Source: Anaerococcus provencensis (GTDB lineage: Bacteria > Bacillota > Clostridia > Tissierellales > Peptoniphilaceae). From it: a stretch of 64,000 nt of DNA. Under the pieces are notes generated by a model. It made no database searches. It was given only the letters and a program-made list of their open reading frames with translations, and was not told the DNA's origin. The DNA lies in assembly GCF_000312365.2 (NCBI RefSeq), contig NZ_HG003686.1, forward strand, positions 1 through 64,000. Direction: 5' to 3'. The position numbers and the translations under genes are program-made. Shown piece after piece: positions 7,918-17,900 of this stretch (the first letter of the stretch is position 1; every line of letters begins with the position of its first letter).

Positions 7918-9498
7918 ATGAAAACCGTTACAAATACATCATCACTAACTAATTTTACACTAGTTAATGATACAATTCAATTAAAATTAAACTTTAATAC
8001 AGAAATATACATTCAAAATGATGTTAAACTAAGGCTTGTAAAAAAATATAAATTGAAAGGATAGATCTAGCAGAATTAAAAAAAGTACTCATCATTTGGA
8101 AGAAAACCTACTGTAAATCCAGTAACTATGCTGGAAATAATAATATTCTGCTATTCAGAAGGAATATTCTCATCAAGGGAAATAGAAAAATCATGCAAAT
8201 ATGATCTAAGAATAAAATATTTACTAGATGGACAAAACCCACCAGATCATTCTACCATAAACAGATTCAGACAAAAAATAGTAGAACTAACACCCAATCT
8301 ATTAAATCAAATGGTCCAAATACTAATAGAAGAAAAACAAATAGACCTATCAAGCATATACATAGACGGAACAAAAATAGAAGCCTACGCCAACAGATAC
8401 AGTTTTGTATGGCGAGGAAGCATAGAAAAATGGCAAGAAAAACTAAGAGTAAGAATAATAAAGCACTTCGATTTAAGTAATGAATTAACCCCATCCCAAG
8501 TATTAGAAATAGTAAAAATAGTATTTAATCAAGTAAGTAAAGAATGTAAAGAAAAAAAGATAAACTTTGTACATGGGCAAGGCAAAAGAAAACACCAACT
8601 TCAACGAGACTATGAACAATTAAAAGATTGGAAAAACAAACTAGAAACTTACAATAAACATTTAGAAATAATGGGCGATTACAGAAACTCCTACTCAAAA
8701 ACAGACTATGATGCAACCTTCATGAGAATGAAAGAAGACCACATGAGAAATGGTCAACTAAAACCAGCCTACAAAAAATTAGCCCGTCCGGCTCGTGGAG
8801 GACTAGCAAGTGCATCAGGCTTCATCATAGGAGAAAATGTATCACACCATCCATCCGATATGTACACCCTAAAACCATTCTTAAAAAAACTACAAGAAAA
8901 CTATCCAAACAAACTAGACAAAATAGTAGCAGATGCAGGATATGAAAGTGAAGAAAACTATGTATATCTAGCAGAGAACAATCTAACATCCTACATAAAA
9001 CCATCAAACTATGAAAAATCCAAAACACGGAAATATAAAAAAGAACAAGCATTTAAGGAAAGCTTAAACTATGATGAACATCAAGACAAATACATATCAG
9101 AAGAAGGTAAAGAATTCGTAAGATGTAAAGATAGATATAGAAAAAGAAAAAGCGGATATGTAACAACAACTAAAGTCTACAGGTGTTTCGACTGGAACAA
9201 AGATGGTAAAAAAACCAAAGGAATCTACATATCAGAAACATTCCAAAAATATAGAAAAGAATCCTTAGAAAACATAAGATCAGCCCAAGGAATAGAAGAA
9301 AGATTAAACAGATCAATCCAAGCAGAAGGAGCATTTTCCAAAATAAAATCAGGACTAAACTACAATAGATTCCACCACAGAGGAAAAGCAAATATAATAA
9401 GTGAAATATGCCTATTGTCAATGGCACTAAACTTAAACAAATTATCATCAAAAATAGAAAAAAGAAACTTAGAAATCATAAAATATAAAGCTGCCTAA
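7918..9498 (+). pseudogene. IS1182-family DDE transposase, frameshifted at the 5' end
   Basis: A continuous 456-codon frame (8128-9498) carries the three catalytic acids of the family: Asp in IYIDGTKIEAYA, Asp in IVADAGYESEENY, and Glu in AEGAFSKIKSGLNYNRFHHRG. The natural start appears to be the ATG at 7918. From there the N-terminus reads correctly for about 40 codons, stops near 8062, resumes in another frame (IDLAELKKV, about 8058-8085) and shifts again near 8086 before GRKPTVNPVTML. At least two frameshifts therefore separate the start from the catalytic part. A 25-nt GC-rich motif interrupts the usually conserved KPxYNxQ region (see 8780). I judge the gene inactive, though translation from 8128 is possible. 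Confidence 0.8.
8780..8804 (+). repeat. GC-rich dispersed motif inside the transposase frame
   Basis: This segment matches the motif after the 5S gene (293-317) at most positions: TAGCCCGTCCGG, then CTC..GGAGGAC. In the protein it encodes LARPARGGL, between LKPAYKK and ASASGF. IS1182-type transposases usually have Asn-x-Gln directly after the LKPAY-like residues. The motif keeps the reading frame open. Confidence 0.65.
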
Positions 9499-9673
9499 GA
9501 AAAAAATATTAAAATGAGGAGCTCTATTACTTGAACCTAATTTTAAAGAAAATGTGGAAAAATTTATCCTCATGTTTAAAAACTGTACAGAATATTATGG
9601 CTTGATATAAATATACAATAAAAAAAGTGATGAGCAGAATAGATTTTCCTATTCTGCAACACCACCTATTTTT

Positions 9674-10453
9674 TTATTTATCAAATTTTTCCTTATTGAT
9701 TTCAAATACTTTACTTAGACCTATAAGGCTTAGTGATGGTATTTGTGTAGATGTAGATTTTGCCAAAAAGTTTGCATATTTGCCTGTAATAATTATTTCA
9801 GGTTTTTCATTATTTAATTTTCGTTCATCAATTATATCTTTTACGATTCCCCAGCAAGCGTTTTGATAGGCGTGGAAAATTCCACTTTGGATTGATTTTG
9901 TTGTGTTATTTCCTAGGATTTTCTCAGGTCTTAGAATTTCTACTTGGGGAAGTTTGGCACTTTCTTGGTGTAGAGATTTTTCAAAAAGGTCAATTCCAGG
10001 AAGGATTACTCCACCTAAGAATTCTTTTTTCTCATTAATATAATCAATGGTAGTAATAGTTGAAGCTGATATAATTATGATGTTTTTATCATAGAAATCA
10101 CTTGCTCCAACAGCTCTGATTATTCTATCTGTGCCGACTTCTTTTGGATTTTCACATTTTATATTTATTCCTGTCTTTACACCAGGAGAAATTATTATTG
10201 GATTTTTATTAGTAATTTTTTGTGAAATTTTACTGTAGCTTTCTAATAATTCTGGGACAACTGTAGAAATTATTACATGATTAATATCAGAAAAATTAAT
10301 TTCCTTATCCATTAGCATTAGCTTTATGATGAGGTAAATCTCATCTACCGATTTATTTTTGTCAGTTGTTATTTCAAAATTTCCTATTAGCTTTTTATTT
10401 TCAAATATTCCTACATTTGTAATTTTGTTTTCAATATCAATTGCAAGTAACAT
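9674..10453 (-). CDS. CoaX-like (type III pantothenate kinase) paralogue with lost active-site motifs
   Basis: The 259-aa protein aligns by eye along its length with the CoaX encoded at 46460, but the key motifs are altered. The phosphate loop DIGNTNT is DIENKIT here; GADRI is GTDRI; the ATP/metal motif DMGTAITFD is SASTITTID, which loses the leading Asp. The fold core (ISTVVPE, GGVILPGI, SGIFHAY) is kept, so the frame is under selection but kinase activity is doubtful. Its ATG lies one base after the stop of the ECF S-component gene, so the two are translated together. A role as pantothenate or CoA sensor, or transporter partner, is my inference. Confidence 0.75.
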   Translation of the reverse strand: MLLAIDIENKITNVGIFENKKLIGNFEITTDKNKSVDEIYLIIKLMLMDKEINFSDINHVIISTVVPELLESYSKISQKITNKNPIIISPGVKTGINIKCENPKEVGTDRIIRAVGASDFYDKNIIIISASTITTIDYINEKKEFLGGVILPGIDLFEKSLHQESAKLPQVEILRPEKILGNNTTKSIQSGIFHAYQNACWGIVKDIIDERKLNNEKPEIIITGKYANFLAKSTSTQIPSLSLIGLSKVFEINKEKFDK

Positions 10454-10454
10454 T

Positions 10455-11201
10455 TTACCTTCTCGTATTCTTTACAGCTTTTACTACTGATGTTGCAAGA
10501 ATGACAGAAAGTATTGCTTCTGGAATACCTGATGTGATTGATACTCCTAGTATTGCTGATTTGGCACTTTCTAGTGGAATATTTACTGCTTTTACGTATT
10601 TTTCAGCATAGATTACATATATGCCACCTAGGACAAGTATGGTATTTGTCATAGATCCTACAAAGGCACCTATAGCTACTGGGAAGTCTAGGGTAGGTGT
10701 TTTTTGTGAATAAATAAGTAAGCCAATTGTAATTATAAGTAGAATTACAACTAAGACTATGTTTAGTGTTGATGCACCAGTTTTTATATTTCTATATAGT
10801 AAGTAGGCTAGTCCAAGTAAGATTAGTGTCCACAATACTTTTGTTAGTACTTTTAATGTTTTTTCATCTTTGCCTTTAAGGGCGCTGTAAGCATAATATG
10901 AAGTAATACCTATAAGTATCCTTGGGACTATTGATATAAGTGGGTTGTAGAATACAAAAGATACCGGATTAGGTCTAATGATAGCATTAGCTAGGGATGA
11001 TATACCAAATATCAAACCTACTAGTGCGCCTACTAGTGGTCCTTCTACAATGGCTGCAATGATTACTGGAATATGCATGGTTGTAGCATTGATTAGGCCA
11101 AGTGGTATTAGACCTAGTGGTGTAAGGGAAAGTACCACTGTTATAGCACCGAGAATGGCAGCTGTAACAAGTTTTTTGCTCGTTAGTTTTTCTTTTTTCA
11201 T
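10455..11201 (-). CDS. ECF transporter S component, possibly pantothenate-specific (PanT-like)
   Basis: The 248-aa membrane protein has about six hydrophobic segments. Near the N-terminus is the LVTAAILGAITVVLSLTPLG type segment of ECF S components, whose Ala-rich first helix docks to EcfT. S components bind a vitamin and work with a shared EcfA-EcfA'-EcfT module, which is not encoded in this window. An insert of about 60 residues (about 105-165) with extra hydrophobic stretches makes it longer than the usual 170-200 aa. Coupling to a CoaX-like gene suggests pantothenate as substrate; this is inference from context. AGGAGG precedes the ATG. Confidence 0.75.
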   Translation of the reverse strand: MKKEKLTSKKLVTAAILGAITVVLSLTPLGLIPLGLINATTMHIPVIIAAIVEGPLVGALVGLIFGISSLANAIIRPNPVSFVFYNPLISIVPRILIGITSYYAYSALKGKDEKTLKVLTKVLWTLILLGLAYLLYRNIKTGASTLNIVLVVILLIITIGLLIYSQKTPTLDFPVAIGAFVGSMTNTILVLGGIYVIYAEKYVKAVNIPLESAKSAILGVSITSGIPEAILSVILATSVVKAVKNTRR

Positions 11202-11311
11202 TTTTACCTCCTGATACGGTTCATATTGATATCGTTCTTTCTTTGTTCACTAACTTTGCTTTTATTTTGCTAGGATCAGTTAAGTATCCTGCCTTTAAAT
11301 AAGCTATATAA

Positions 11312-11339
11312 ATTATAGCATAAAAAATCAGATAGTAAA
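11312..11339 (-). promoter_or_regulatory. Promoter for the ECF/CoaX-like pair, with a leader of about 100 nt
   Basis: On the minus strand, TTTACT (11334-11339), 16 bases, then TATAAT (11312-11317). The following leader (about 11305-11202) is longer than usual here and could hold a regulator, but I could not match it to a known riboswitch class. The uppS gene is transcribed divergently from the same 226-base gap and has its own TATAAT at 11395-11400. Confidence 0.55.
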
Positions 11340-11427
11340 GTTATTAGTTATAAATATAACGAGTAATATTTAAGTGTCTTATCTTTAAAAACGGTATAAT
11401 ACTTCTAGACTTTATGAAGAGGGAATT

Positions 11428-12126
11428 ATGGAAGATATAAAAACACCAAGTCACGTTGCTATAATACTTGATGGGAACGGGCGTTGGGCTCAAAAAAGAA
11501 ATATGCCAAGGACTTTTGGCCACAAAAATGGAGCGGAAAATGTAGTCGATATAGCTATCCACGCCAAAAAACGTGGAGTAAAATATTTGACCCTATATGC
11601 ATTTTCTACCGAAAATTGGAAAAGACCAAAAAAAGAAGTTGACTATTTGATGAAACTTCTTATTAAGTTTGTAAATGATAAAATTGATCAACTTATGGAA
11701 GAAGATTGTAAGCTGAACTTTTTGGGAGATTTGTCTGCTATTCCTGACCAAACTAGAAAGGCAGTCGAATTAGCACTTGATAGAACAAAGGATAATAAAT
11801 CTCTGTTTATAAATATTGCTTTAAACTATGGTGGTAGGGACGAGCTAGTCCACGCTTTTAAAAATATTGTTAACGATGGGTACAAGGCAGAAGATATAGA
11901 TGAAAAACTCATTTCTGAATATTTATATACTAAAGATATACCAGACCCAGATTTATTAATAAGACCTGGTGGTGAGCTTAGAATATCAAATTTTTTGATT
12001 TATCAAATTGCCTATAGCGAGCTATATTTTACTGATAAGCTATGGCCAGATTTTTCTTATGAGGACTTTGATAAGGCCATAGAAGAATATTCTAGACGTA
12101 ACCGCCGCTTTGGAGATGTCAAATGA
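11428..12126 (+). CDS. uppS: Undecaprenyl diphosphate synthase (isoprenyl transferase)
   Basis: The 232-aa protein carries the cis-prenyltransferase signatures: HVAIILDGNGRWA near residue 9 (the Asp binds Mg and diphosphate), YLTLYAFSTENWKRP near 50, and RPGGELRISNFLIYQIAYSE near 175. It condenses isopentenyl units onto farnesyl diphosphate to make the C55 lipid carrier for peptidoglycan, and is cytosolic. It heads a block with cdsA, rseP, ispG and polC, an order common in Firmicutes. A TATAAT at 11395-11400 is its likely -10; the -35 is weak. Its stop overlaps the cdsA start (ATGA). Confidence 0.96.
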   Translation: MEDIKTPSHVAIILDGNGRWAQKRNMPRTFGHKNGAENVVDIAIHAKKRGVKYLTLYAFSTENWKRPKKEVDYLMKLLIKFVNDKIDQLMEEDCKLNFLGDLSAIPDQTRKAVELALDRTKDNKSLFINIALNYGGRDELVHAFKNIVNDGYKAEDIDEKLISEYLYTKDIPDPDLLIRPGGELRISNFLIYQIAYSELYFTDKLWPDFSYEDFDKAIEEYSRRNRRFGDVK

Positions 12127-12899
12127 ATTTGCTAAAGAGAACTTATGGTGGAGCTATAATCCTACTTGTGATATTTGCCATAACATATTTTGGTCACATA
12201 TCATTAAGTATTGGATTTACAATATTTTCCCTTATAGCAATAAGGGAGATTACGGAAGCTTTTGCCAATATTGATATAAAACTTCCAAAAACTTTGTTAT
12301 ATATTTGTGATTTAGCCATAATGGGGGCTGCATACTGGCAAGATAAAGATGCTTTTATTTTGGCAATTATTTTTTCTGTCATAGCGCTACTAATTTATAT
12401 GATATTTAAGGAAGATGTATCTTTTTATACAATTAGTATTGGGATTTTTATCCTTATGTATATCCCTACTTTGATGGGGACTATTATTAGAATCAGAGAC
12501 ATAAAATATATTTGGCCTTTATATATCACAGCTTGGGGATCTGATACTTTTGCTTATCTAGTGGGTTCTATTATTGGCAGGAGTAAAATCAAATCAATAG
12601 CTCACATTAGTCCAAAAAAGACTATCGAAGGCTGTATAGGTGGTATAATTGGAGCTTTGGTTTTAAATTTGATTTATCATAAATATAATTTAGTTGGTAT
12701 TAATACATCTTATGTTATAATTTTTTCAGTATTTGGAGCTATCTTATCTCAAATTGGGGATTTGGTGGCAAGTTTTATAAAGAGAAAAACGGGAATAAAA
12801 GATTTTGGCAATATAATCCCAGGCCATGGGGGCATTCTAGATAGGTTTGATTCTATGATTTTTATTGCGCCAATCCTTTATCTTTTTTCCATCATGTAA
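12123..12899 (+). CDS. cdsA: Phosphatidate cytidylyltransferase
   Basis: The 258-aa integral membrane enzyme has about seven to eight hydrophobic segments and ends with the CDP-DAG synthase signature: GDLVASFIKRKTGIKDFG and IPGHGGILDRFDS (about residues 205-245). It makes CDP-diacylglycerol from phosphatidic acid and CTP, the substrate used by PgsA encoded at 39267. It overlaps uppS by 4 bases and ends 9 bases before rseP. The dxr gene that often sits between cdsA and rseP in Firmicutes is absent here. Confidence 0.95.
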   Translation: MNLLKRTYGGAIILLVIFAITYFGHISLSIGFTIFSLIAIREITEAFANIDIKLPKTLLYICDLAIMGAAYWQDKDAFILAIIFSVIALLIYMIFKEDVSFYTISIGIFILMYIPTLMGTIIRIRDIKYIWPLYITAWGSDTFAYLVGSIIGRSKIKSIAHISPKKTIEGCIGGIIGALVLNLIYHKYNLVGINTSYVIIFSVFGAILSQIGDLVASFIKRKTGIKDFGNIIPGHGGILDRFDSMIFIAPILYLFSIM

Positions 12900-12908
12900 G
12901 GAGAATAA

Positions 12909-13922
12909 ATGGGAACAATTATTATAGCTATTGTGATGTTCTTACTTTTGGTAACAATCCACGAGTTTGGACATTTTATAGTGGCAAAATTATCCGGCAT
13001 AAAAGTAAATGAATTTGCCGTAGGTATGGGACCAGAGATAGTCTCAAATCAGAAGGGAGAAACAAAGTATTCTCTAAGGCTTCTACCAATTGGTGGATAT
13101 TGCGCTATGGAAGGGGAAGACGACGAGTCAAATGATCCAAGAAGCTACGACAACGCACCTGCTTACAAGAGATTTTTGACAATCCTTGCAGGGCCTCTTA
13201 TGAATCTGATACTTGCAGTTATTGTGTTTACTATAGTTGCCTTTAACAGTGGAACTGCTACAAATTCTGTTGGTGGATTTACTGACGATTCAAAGGCAAA
13301 AGAAGCTGGAATTATCTTGGATGATGAGATCTTGAGTGTTGGAGATAGGGAAATTAAAGATTTTACTGATATTTCAAAGAATCTAACAAGTTTCTATGAG
13401 GCTAATCCAAAAGATAAGCCAGTGACTGTTAAGGTTAGAAGAGATAATGAAGAGAAGTCCTTTGATATCATCCCATCATTTCAAGATGATATGGCCTATA
13501 TTGGTGTAACGGCCAAGATGCGCGATGTGGGATTTTTGGAAGCTATTGGACTGGGTTTTAAAGAAACAGGTCGAAATATTAAACTTATTTTTACTGTTTT
13601 GGGCAATCTATTTACGGGCAAACTTTCCTTTGGAGCCCTAAGTGGACCAGTTGGCGTAGTAAAGGAAATTGGCAATCAAGCTCAAAATGGAGTGATGAAT
13701 GTCCTATACTTTTTGTCATACATCAGCGTTAACCTTGCAGTTTTCAATTTGATACCATTTCCAGCCCTTGATGGATCAAAGATATTTACAAATCTCTATG
13801 AGATGATTACAAAAAAAAGGGTCAACAAGAAAATAGAAGAAAAGGTGACTATTGCAGGATTTATAATCCTCTTATCTTTGATACTAATAGTCACAATAAA
13901 AGACATATTTACACTTTTTTAA
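12909..13922 (+). CDS. rseP: Site-2 zinc metalloprotease RseP/RasP
   Basis: The 337-aa membrane protease has the zinc motif HEFGH in the first transmembrane helix (about residues 18-22), a PDZ domain in the middle (about 120-195), and the second active-site motif NLIPFPALDGS (about 278-288) that supplies the third zinc ligand Asp. Members cut membrane-spanning anti-sigma factors or signal-peptide remnants inside the bilayer. The substrate here is unknown. AAGGAG precedes the ATG, 9 bases after cdsA. Confidence 0.94.
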   Translation: MGTIIIAIVMFLLLVTIHEFGHFIVAKLSGIKVNEFAVGMGPEIVSNQKGETKYSLRLLPIGGYCAMEGEDDESNDPRSYDNAPAYKRFLTILAGPLMNLILAVIVFTIVAFNSGTATNSVGGFTDDSKAKEAGIILDDEILSVGDREIKDFTDISKNLTSFYEANPKDKPVTVKVRRDNEEKSFDIIPSFQDDMAYIGVTAKMRDVGFLEAIGLGFKETGRNIKLIFTVLGNLFTGKLSFGALSGPVGVVKEIGNQAQNGVMNVLYFLSYISVNLAVFNLIPFPALDGSKIFTNLYEMITKKRVNKKIEEKVTIAGFIILLSLILIVTIKDIFTLF

Positions 13923-13931
13923 GGAGATGTA

Positions 13932-14993
13932 ATGAGAAAAAATACTAGAAAAATTTATGTGGGAGAAGTTGCAATTGGAGGTGACTCTCCTATTTCTATC
14001 CAATCAATGACAACAGCTAAAACTAGCGACATAGATGCTGTAGTAAGGCAAATCAACGCCCTAGAAAAAGCAGGCTGTGACATATCTAGATCAGCTGTAA
14101 ATGATATGGATGATGCAAAAGCAATCCCCGAGATTAAGAAGAGAACCAATCTACCTTTTGTAGCAGACATACAATTTGACTATGAGCTAGCCCTTGCTGC
14201 TGTAGAAAATGGGTGTGACTGCCTAAGATACAATCCAGGAAATATTGGTAGTGAGGATAAGGTTCGCGAAATTGTCGAAGCTTGCAAGAACAAGGATATT
14301 CCTATAAGAATTGGTGTAAACTCTGGCTCTATTTCTAGAGAAATTGTGGACAAATTTGGAGGAGTGAATGCTGATTCTCTTGTGGCAAGTGCCATGGCAG
14401 AGATAAAAATCCTAGAAGATATGGATTTTTATAATATGAAAATATCTGTCAAATCCTCTGATGTAAACACTATGATAGATGCTTACAGGAAGCTATCAGA
14501 TCTTGTAGACTATCCACTTCACCTTGGTGTAACTGAGGCTGGTCCTTTGTACCAAGCCCTTGTGAAATCATCAATCGGCATAGGATCTTTGCTTAAAGAT
14601 GGGATAGGAGACACTATCAGAGTTTCCATAACAGGAGATCCTGTAGAAGAGGTAAAGGCCGCAAAGACAATTCTAAAGGCACTAAACCTACGTCGCGATG
14701 GCCTTGACATAGTATCATGTCCAACTTGTTCAAGAACAACAGTAGATTTGGAAAAAATCGTAGCAGAAGTAGAAGAAAAGTCAAAAGGCATGGGTGTAAA
14801 TGCCAAGGTTGCAATCATGGGCTGTCCTGTAAATGGACCTGGTGAATCAAAGGAAGCTGACTATGGAATTTCTGCAGCAAATGGCATGGGATTCCTATTT
14901 AAAGATGGAAAGACAATCAAAAAGGTAAAAGAAGAAGAAATAGTGGACACACTTTTGGAAGTTTTAAAAGAAAGCCATCTAAATGAAAATTGA
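13932..14993 (+). CDS. ispG: 4-hydroxy-3-methylbut-2-enyl diphosphate synthase (IspG)
   Basis: The 353-aa iron-sulfur enzyme converts MEcPP to HMBPP in the MEP isoprenoid pathway. Visible are the TIM-barrel start IQSMTTAKTSD, the SCPTCSR pair of cysteines (about residues 260-263) and the MGCPVNGPGE block (about 296) with the third cysteine and the Glu that complete the [4Fe-4S] site. It feeds precursors for the UppS reaction encoded upstream. Nine bases follow rseP, and its end overlaps the polC start by 11 bases. Confidence 0.95.
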   Translation: MRKNTRKIYVGEVAIGGDSPISIQSMTTAKTSDIDAVVRQINALEKAGCDISRSAVNDMDDAKAIPEIKKRTNLPFVADIQFDYELALAAVENGCDCLRYNPGNIGSEDKVREIVEACKNKDIPIRIGVNSGSISREIVDKFGGVNADSLVASAMAEIKILEDMDFYNMKISVKSSDVNTMIDAYRKLSDLVDYPLHLGVTEAGPLYQALVKSSIGIGSLLKDGIGDTIRVSITGDPVEEVKAAKTILKALNLRRDGLDIVSCPTCSRTTVDLEKIVAEVEEKSKGMGVNAKVAIMGCPVNGPGESKEADYGISAANGMGFLFKDGKTIKKVKEEEIVDTLLEVLKESHLNEN

Positions 14994-17900
14994 TTTAAGT
15001 AAGTTCGTAGAAATCAAAGAAAATGAATATACTATAACAAATGCCATATATTTTAAAGAAAATAATGAGCTAAAATTAACCATAGAATCGAACCTCGACC
15101 ATCTTGATGAAAAGATAAGGTCATCTTTAGACGAGTATTTTTCTTATGTGACACTCACAATTGAATTTATAAAATTATCTCCAGCTGTGGAAGAAGATTC
15201 TGCTGGCAATGATACTACAGAAAATATAAATGAAGTAGAAATCATAGAAGATCAGGACTTGGAAATAGAAATTCGTGAACCTTACAAGGAAGATGAAGAA
15301 GATAGTGAGAGTGATTCTTGTGATGATCTCCTAAAGAAAAAGGAAGAAGAGCTAAATGCGCGCATAAGCCATGCCATTGATAACAGCAAGAAAGAGGAGA
15401 AAAAGCAAGAAGAGCCAGTTGACGGTTTAAATTTTGGTAGAAAGATTAGGGAAGATGTGATTCCTATTTCAGAAATTTATTCCAAAAAAGGTCTAAGAGT
15501 TTCACTTATCGGAACTGTCTACGGCCTAGATGTCTTCCAAACCAAAAACAATTACTTTATTTATACCTTTGACTTAGAAGATGAAAGTGATGCCATAGCT
15601 TGCAAAATATTTGCATCTGAAAAGACTAATCCTAAGCTTGCTGATCTTAAAAATGGTATAGGGATCCAAGTAGAGGGAGTACTAAATTACGATGACTACG
15701 CCCACGATGAGGTCTTTACAGCCAATTCAGTAATTCCTGCAACAATTTCCAAAAAAATCGACACTGCTATAGACAAGCGCATTGAACTAGAAGTTCACAG
15801 CAAGATGACAAACCTAGATGGCTTTGTGGACAATGCTGACATTGTAAGAGTTTTAAATGATTGGAATTGGGATGCAATTGGCATCACAGATACGGCTACT
15901 CTCCAAGGCTTGCCAGATCTTTACGAAGCTATAATAAAAACTGGCAAAAAGATGCTGCCGGGTGCTGAACTTTTGCTAGTAGAAGATGAACTAAGGATAC
16001 TAACTAACCTATCTGAAAACCCTGTTCCTAGAATCAAATATATAAGAGACCAGGAATTTGTAGTTTTTGACTTGGAAACTACAGGACTTTCTAGATTTGC
16101 TGATAAAATCACAGAAATTGGCGCTGTAAGAGTAGTTAATGGAGAGATTACAGAAATCTTTAATGAGCTAGTAAATCCAGAAAAGCTCATTCCTGATAAA
16201 GTCATAGAGTTAACAGGAATTACCAATGAAATGGTCATGGATAAGGATAATATTGATGAGGTTTTACCAAGATTTCTTGATTTTGCAGGAGATGCCATAC
16301 TAGTTGGCCAAAACTCTGACTTTGATATTGGATTTGTAAGGGAAAATGCAAGGAATCTTGGCTACGAATTTTCTCCGATTTACATGGATACTCTACCTAT
16401 GGCTCGAGCCTTGTTTGACGATATGGGTAGATTTTCTCTTGATAAAATAGCTAGAAAGTTAAACATACCAGCCTTTAACCACCATAGGGCCAGTGACGAT
16501 GCTAGAGCAACTGCTCAAATTTTCATAAAGATGTTTGATATGATAATGGAACAAGATGTTGATTTAGCTAATATTAATAAGCTTACCACACATTATCCAA
16601 AGGCTAAATTCGAAACATTTTCTGCCATAGTCTTTGCCAAAGACCAAGTTGGCTTAAAAAATCTATACAAGCTTATTTCCAAATCAAGGATGGAAAATTT
16701 TGCCAACGAGGGCAAAACTCCTATTTCCCTACTCAAGGAACACAAAGAAGGCTTGTTAGTTGGAAGCGGGGGCCATGAAGGCTTACTTTTTAACTATCTT
16801 TTAAATGGATATCCACAAAGTAAGGTAGATAGCGCCCTGGAACTTTTCGATTTTCTCCAGGTAGAGCCTCTTGAAATCTTTGCGGATGAAGTTAACAATG
16901 GAAAGATAAGAAGTTTTGACCAAGTAAAAGAGATAAATACCAGGATAATAAACCTTGCCAAAGAAAACGGCAAGCTATCTGTTGCAACAGGCGGGGTGAG
17001 ATATCTTAAGCCAAGTGATTATATCTTGAGAAATATCCTCCACAAGGGCCAATATTTTAGATACCACGAGAATAGGCCACTTTATTATCTGAGAACTACA
17101 AAGGAAATGCTAGATGGATTTTCTTATCTAGATAGGGATTTGTCCGAAGAGATTGTAATTAAAAATCCAAAACTGATTGCAGAGCAAATCGAAGATATAA
17201 GGCCGATTCCTCCTGGAACTTTCCCACCAAAAATTGAAGGATCTGATGAAAAGCTCAGAGATGCTTGCTTTACAAAAGCCAAGTCAATCTATGGTGATCC
17301 TTTGCCACAAATTGTAGAAAATAGGCTAAATCGTGAGCTAAATTCCATAATTTCAAATGGATATGCAGTTTTATATATCATAGCCAAGGAGCTAGTAGGT
17401 AAGTCAAACAGAGATGGCTACCTTGTTGGCTCCAGGGGTTCTGTTGGGTCATCATTTGCAGCTACTATGGCTGATATTACAGAAGTTAACCCACTTTGCC
17501 CTCACTATGTGTGTCCAGAGTGTAAGCATAGTGAATTTTTTGAAGAAGATAGGCTAGGGGCAGGAATTGACTATCCAGATAAGAATTGTCCAGTCTGTGG
17601 AAGTCCTATGAATAAAGATGGTCACAACATACCATTTGAAGTTTTCCTAGGATTTGAGGGAGACAAGGAACCAGATATAGACCTAAACTTTGCTGGAGAA
17701 TACCAACCTACAATACACAAATATACTGAAGAGCTTTTTGGTGAGGGCAAAGTATTTCGTGCTGGAACCATAGGTGCTATCCAAGATAACACGGCCTTTG
17801 GCTACATCAAAAAATACAGCGAAGAATACAATGAAACATTCACCAATGCCCAGATTAGGAAACTTCAGAGGGGACTTAAAGATGTCAAAAGAACAACTGG

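Larger units (their letters stand above)
7839..9666 (+). mobile_element. IS1182-family insertion sequence (damaged, about 1.83 kb)
   Basis: The left end GGGGCTGTTGCAAAA (from 7839) and the inverted right end (TGCAACACCACC, to 9666) share an imperfect terminal repeat with a common TGTTGCA core. Between them lie an early terminator hairpin, a damaged transposase gene and a gcagaatag...ctattctgc hairpin (9634-9657) near the right end. It sits between the convergent stops at 7830 and 9674, with A/T-rich mirror flanks (AAAAAATA left, TATTTTTTT right) as if placed inside a bidirectional terminator. About 110-130 bases between the transposase stop and the right hairpin are missing from the sister remnant at 345-750. 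Confidence 0.85.

Noticed and set aside
8078..8084. Programmed frameshift on the A-run of the transposase
   Set aside because: The frame is also broken upstream near 8050 and an apparent two-base loss lies after the A-run, so decay explains the pattern better.
15921..16298. 125-codon minus-strand frame inside polC
   Set aside because: Ser/Ile-rich antisense shadow of the exonuclease region, with no ribosome site or known motif.
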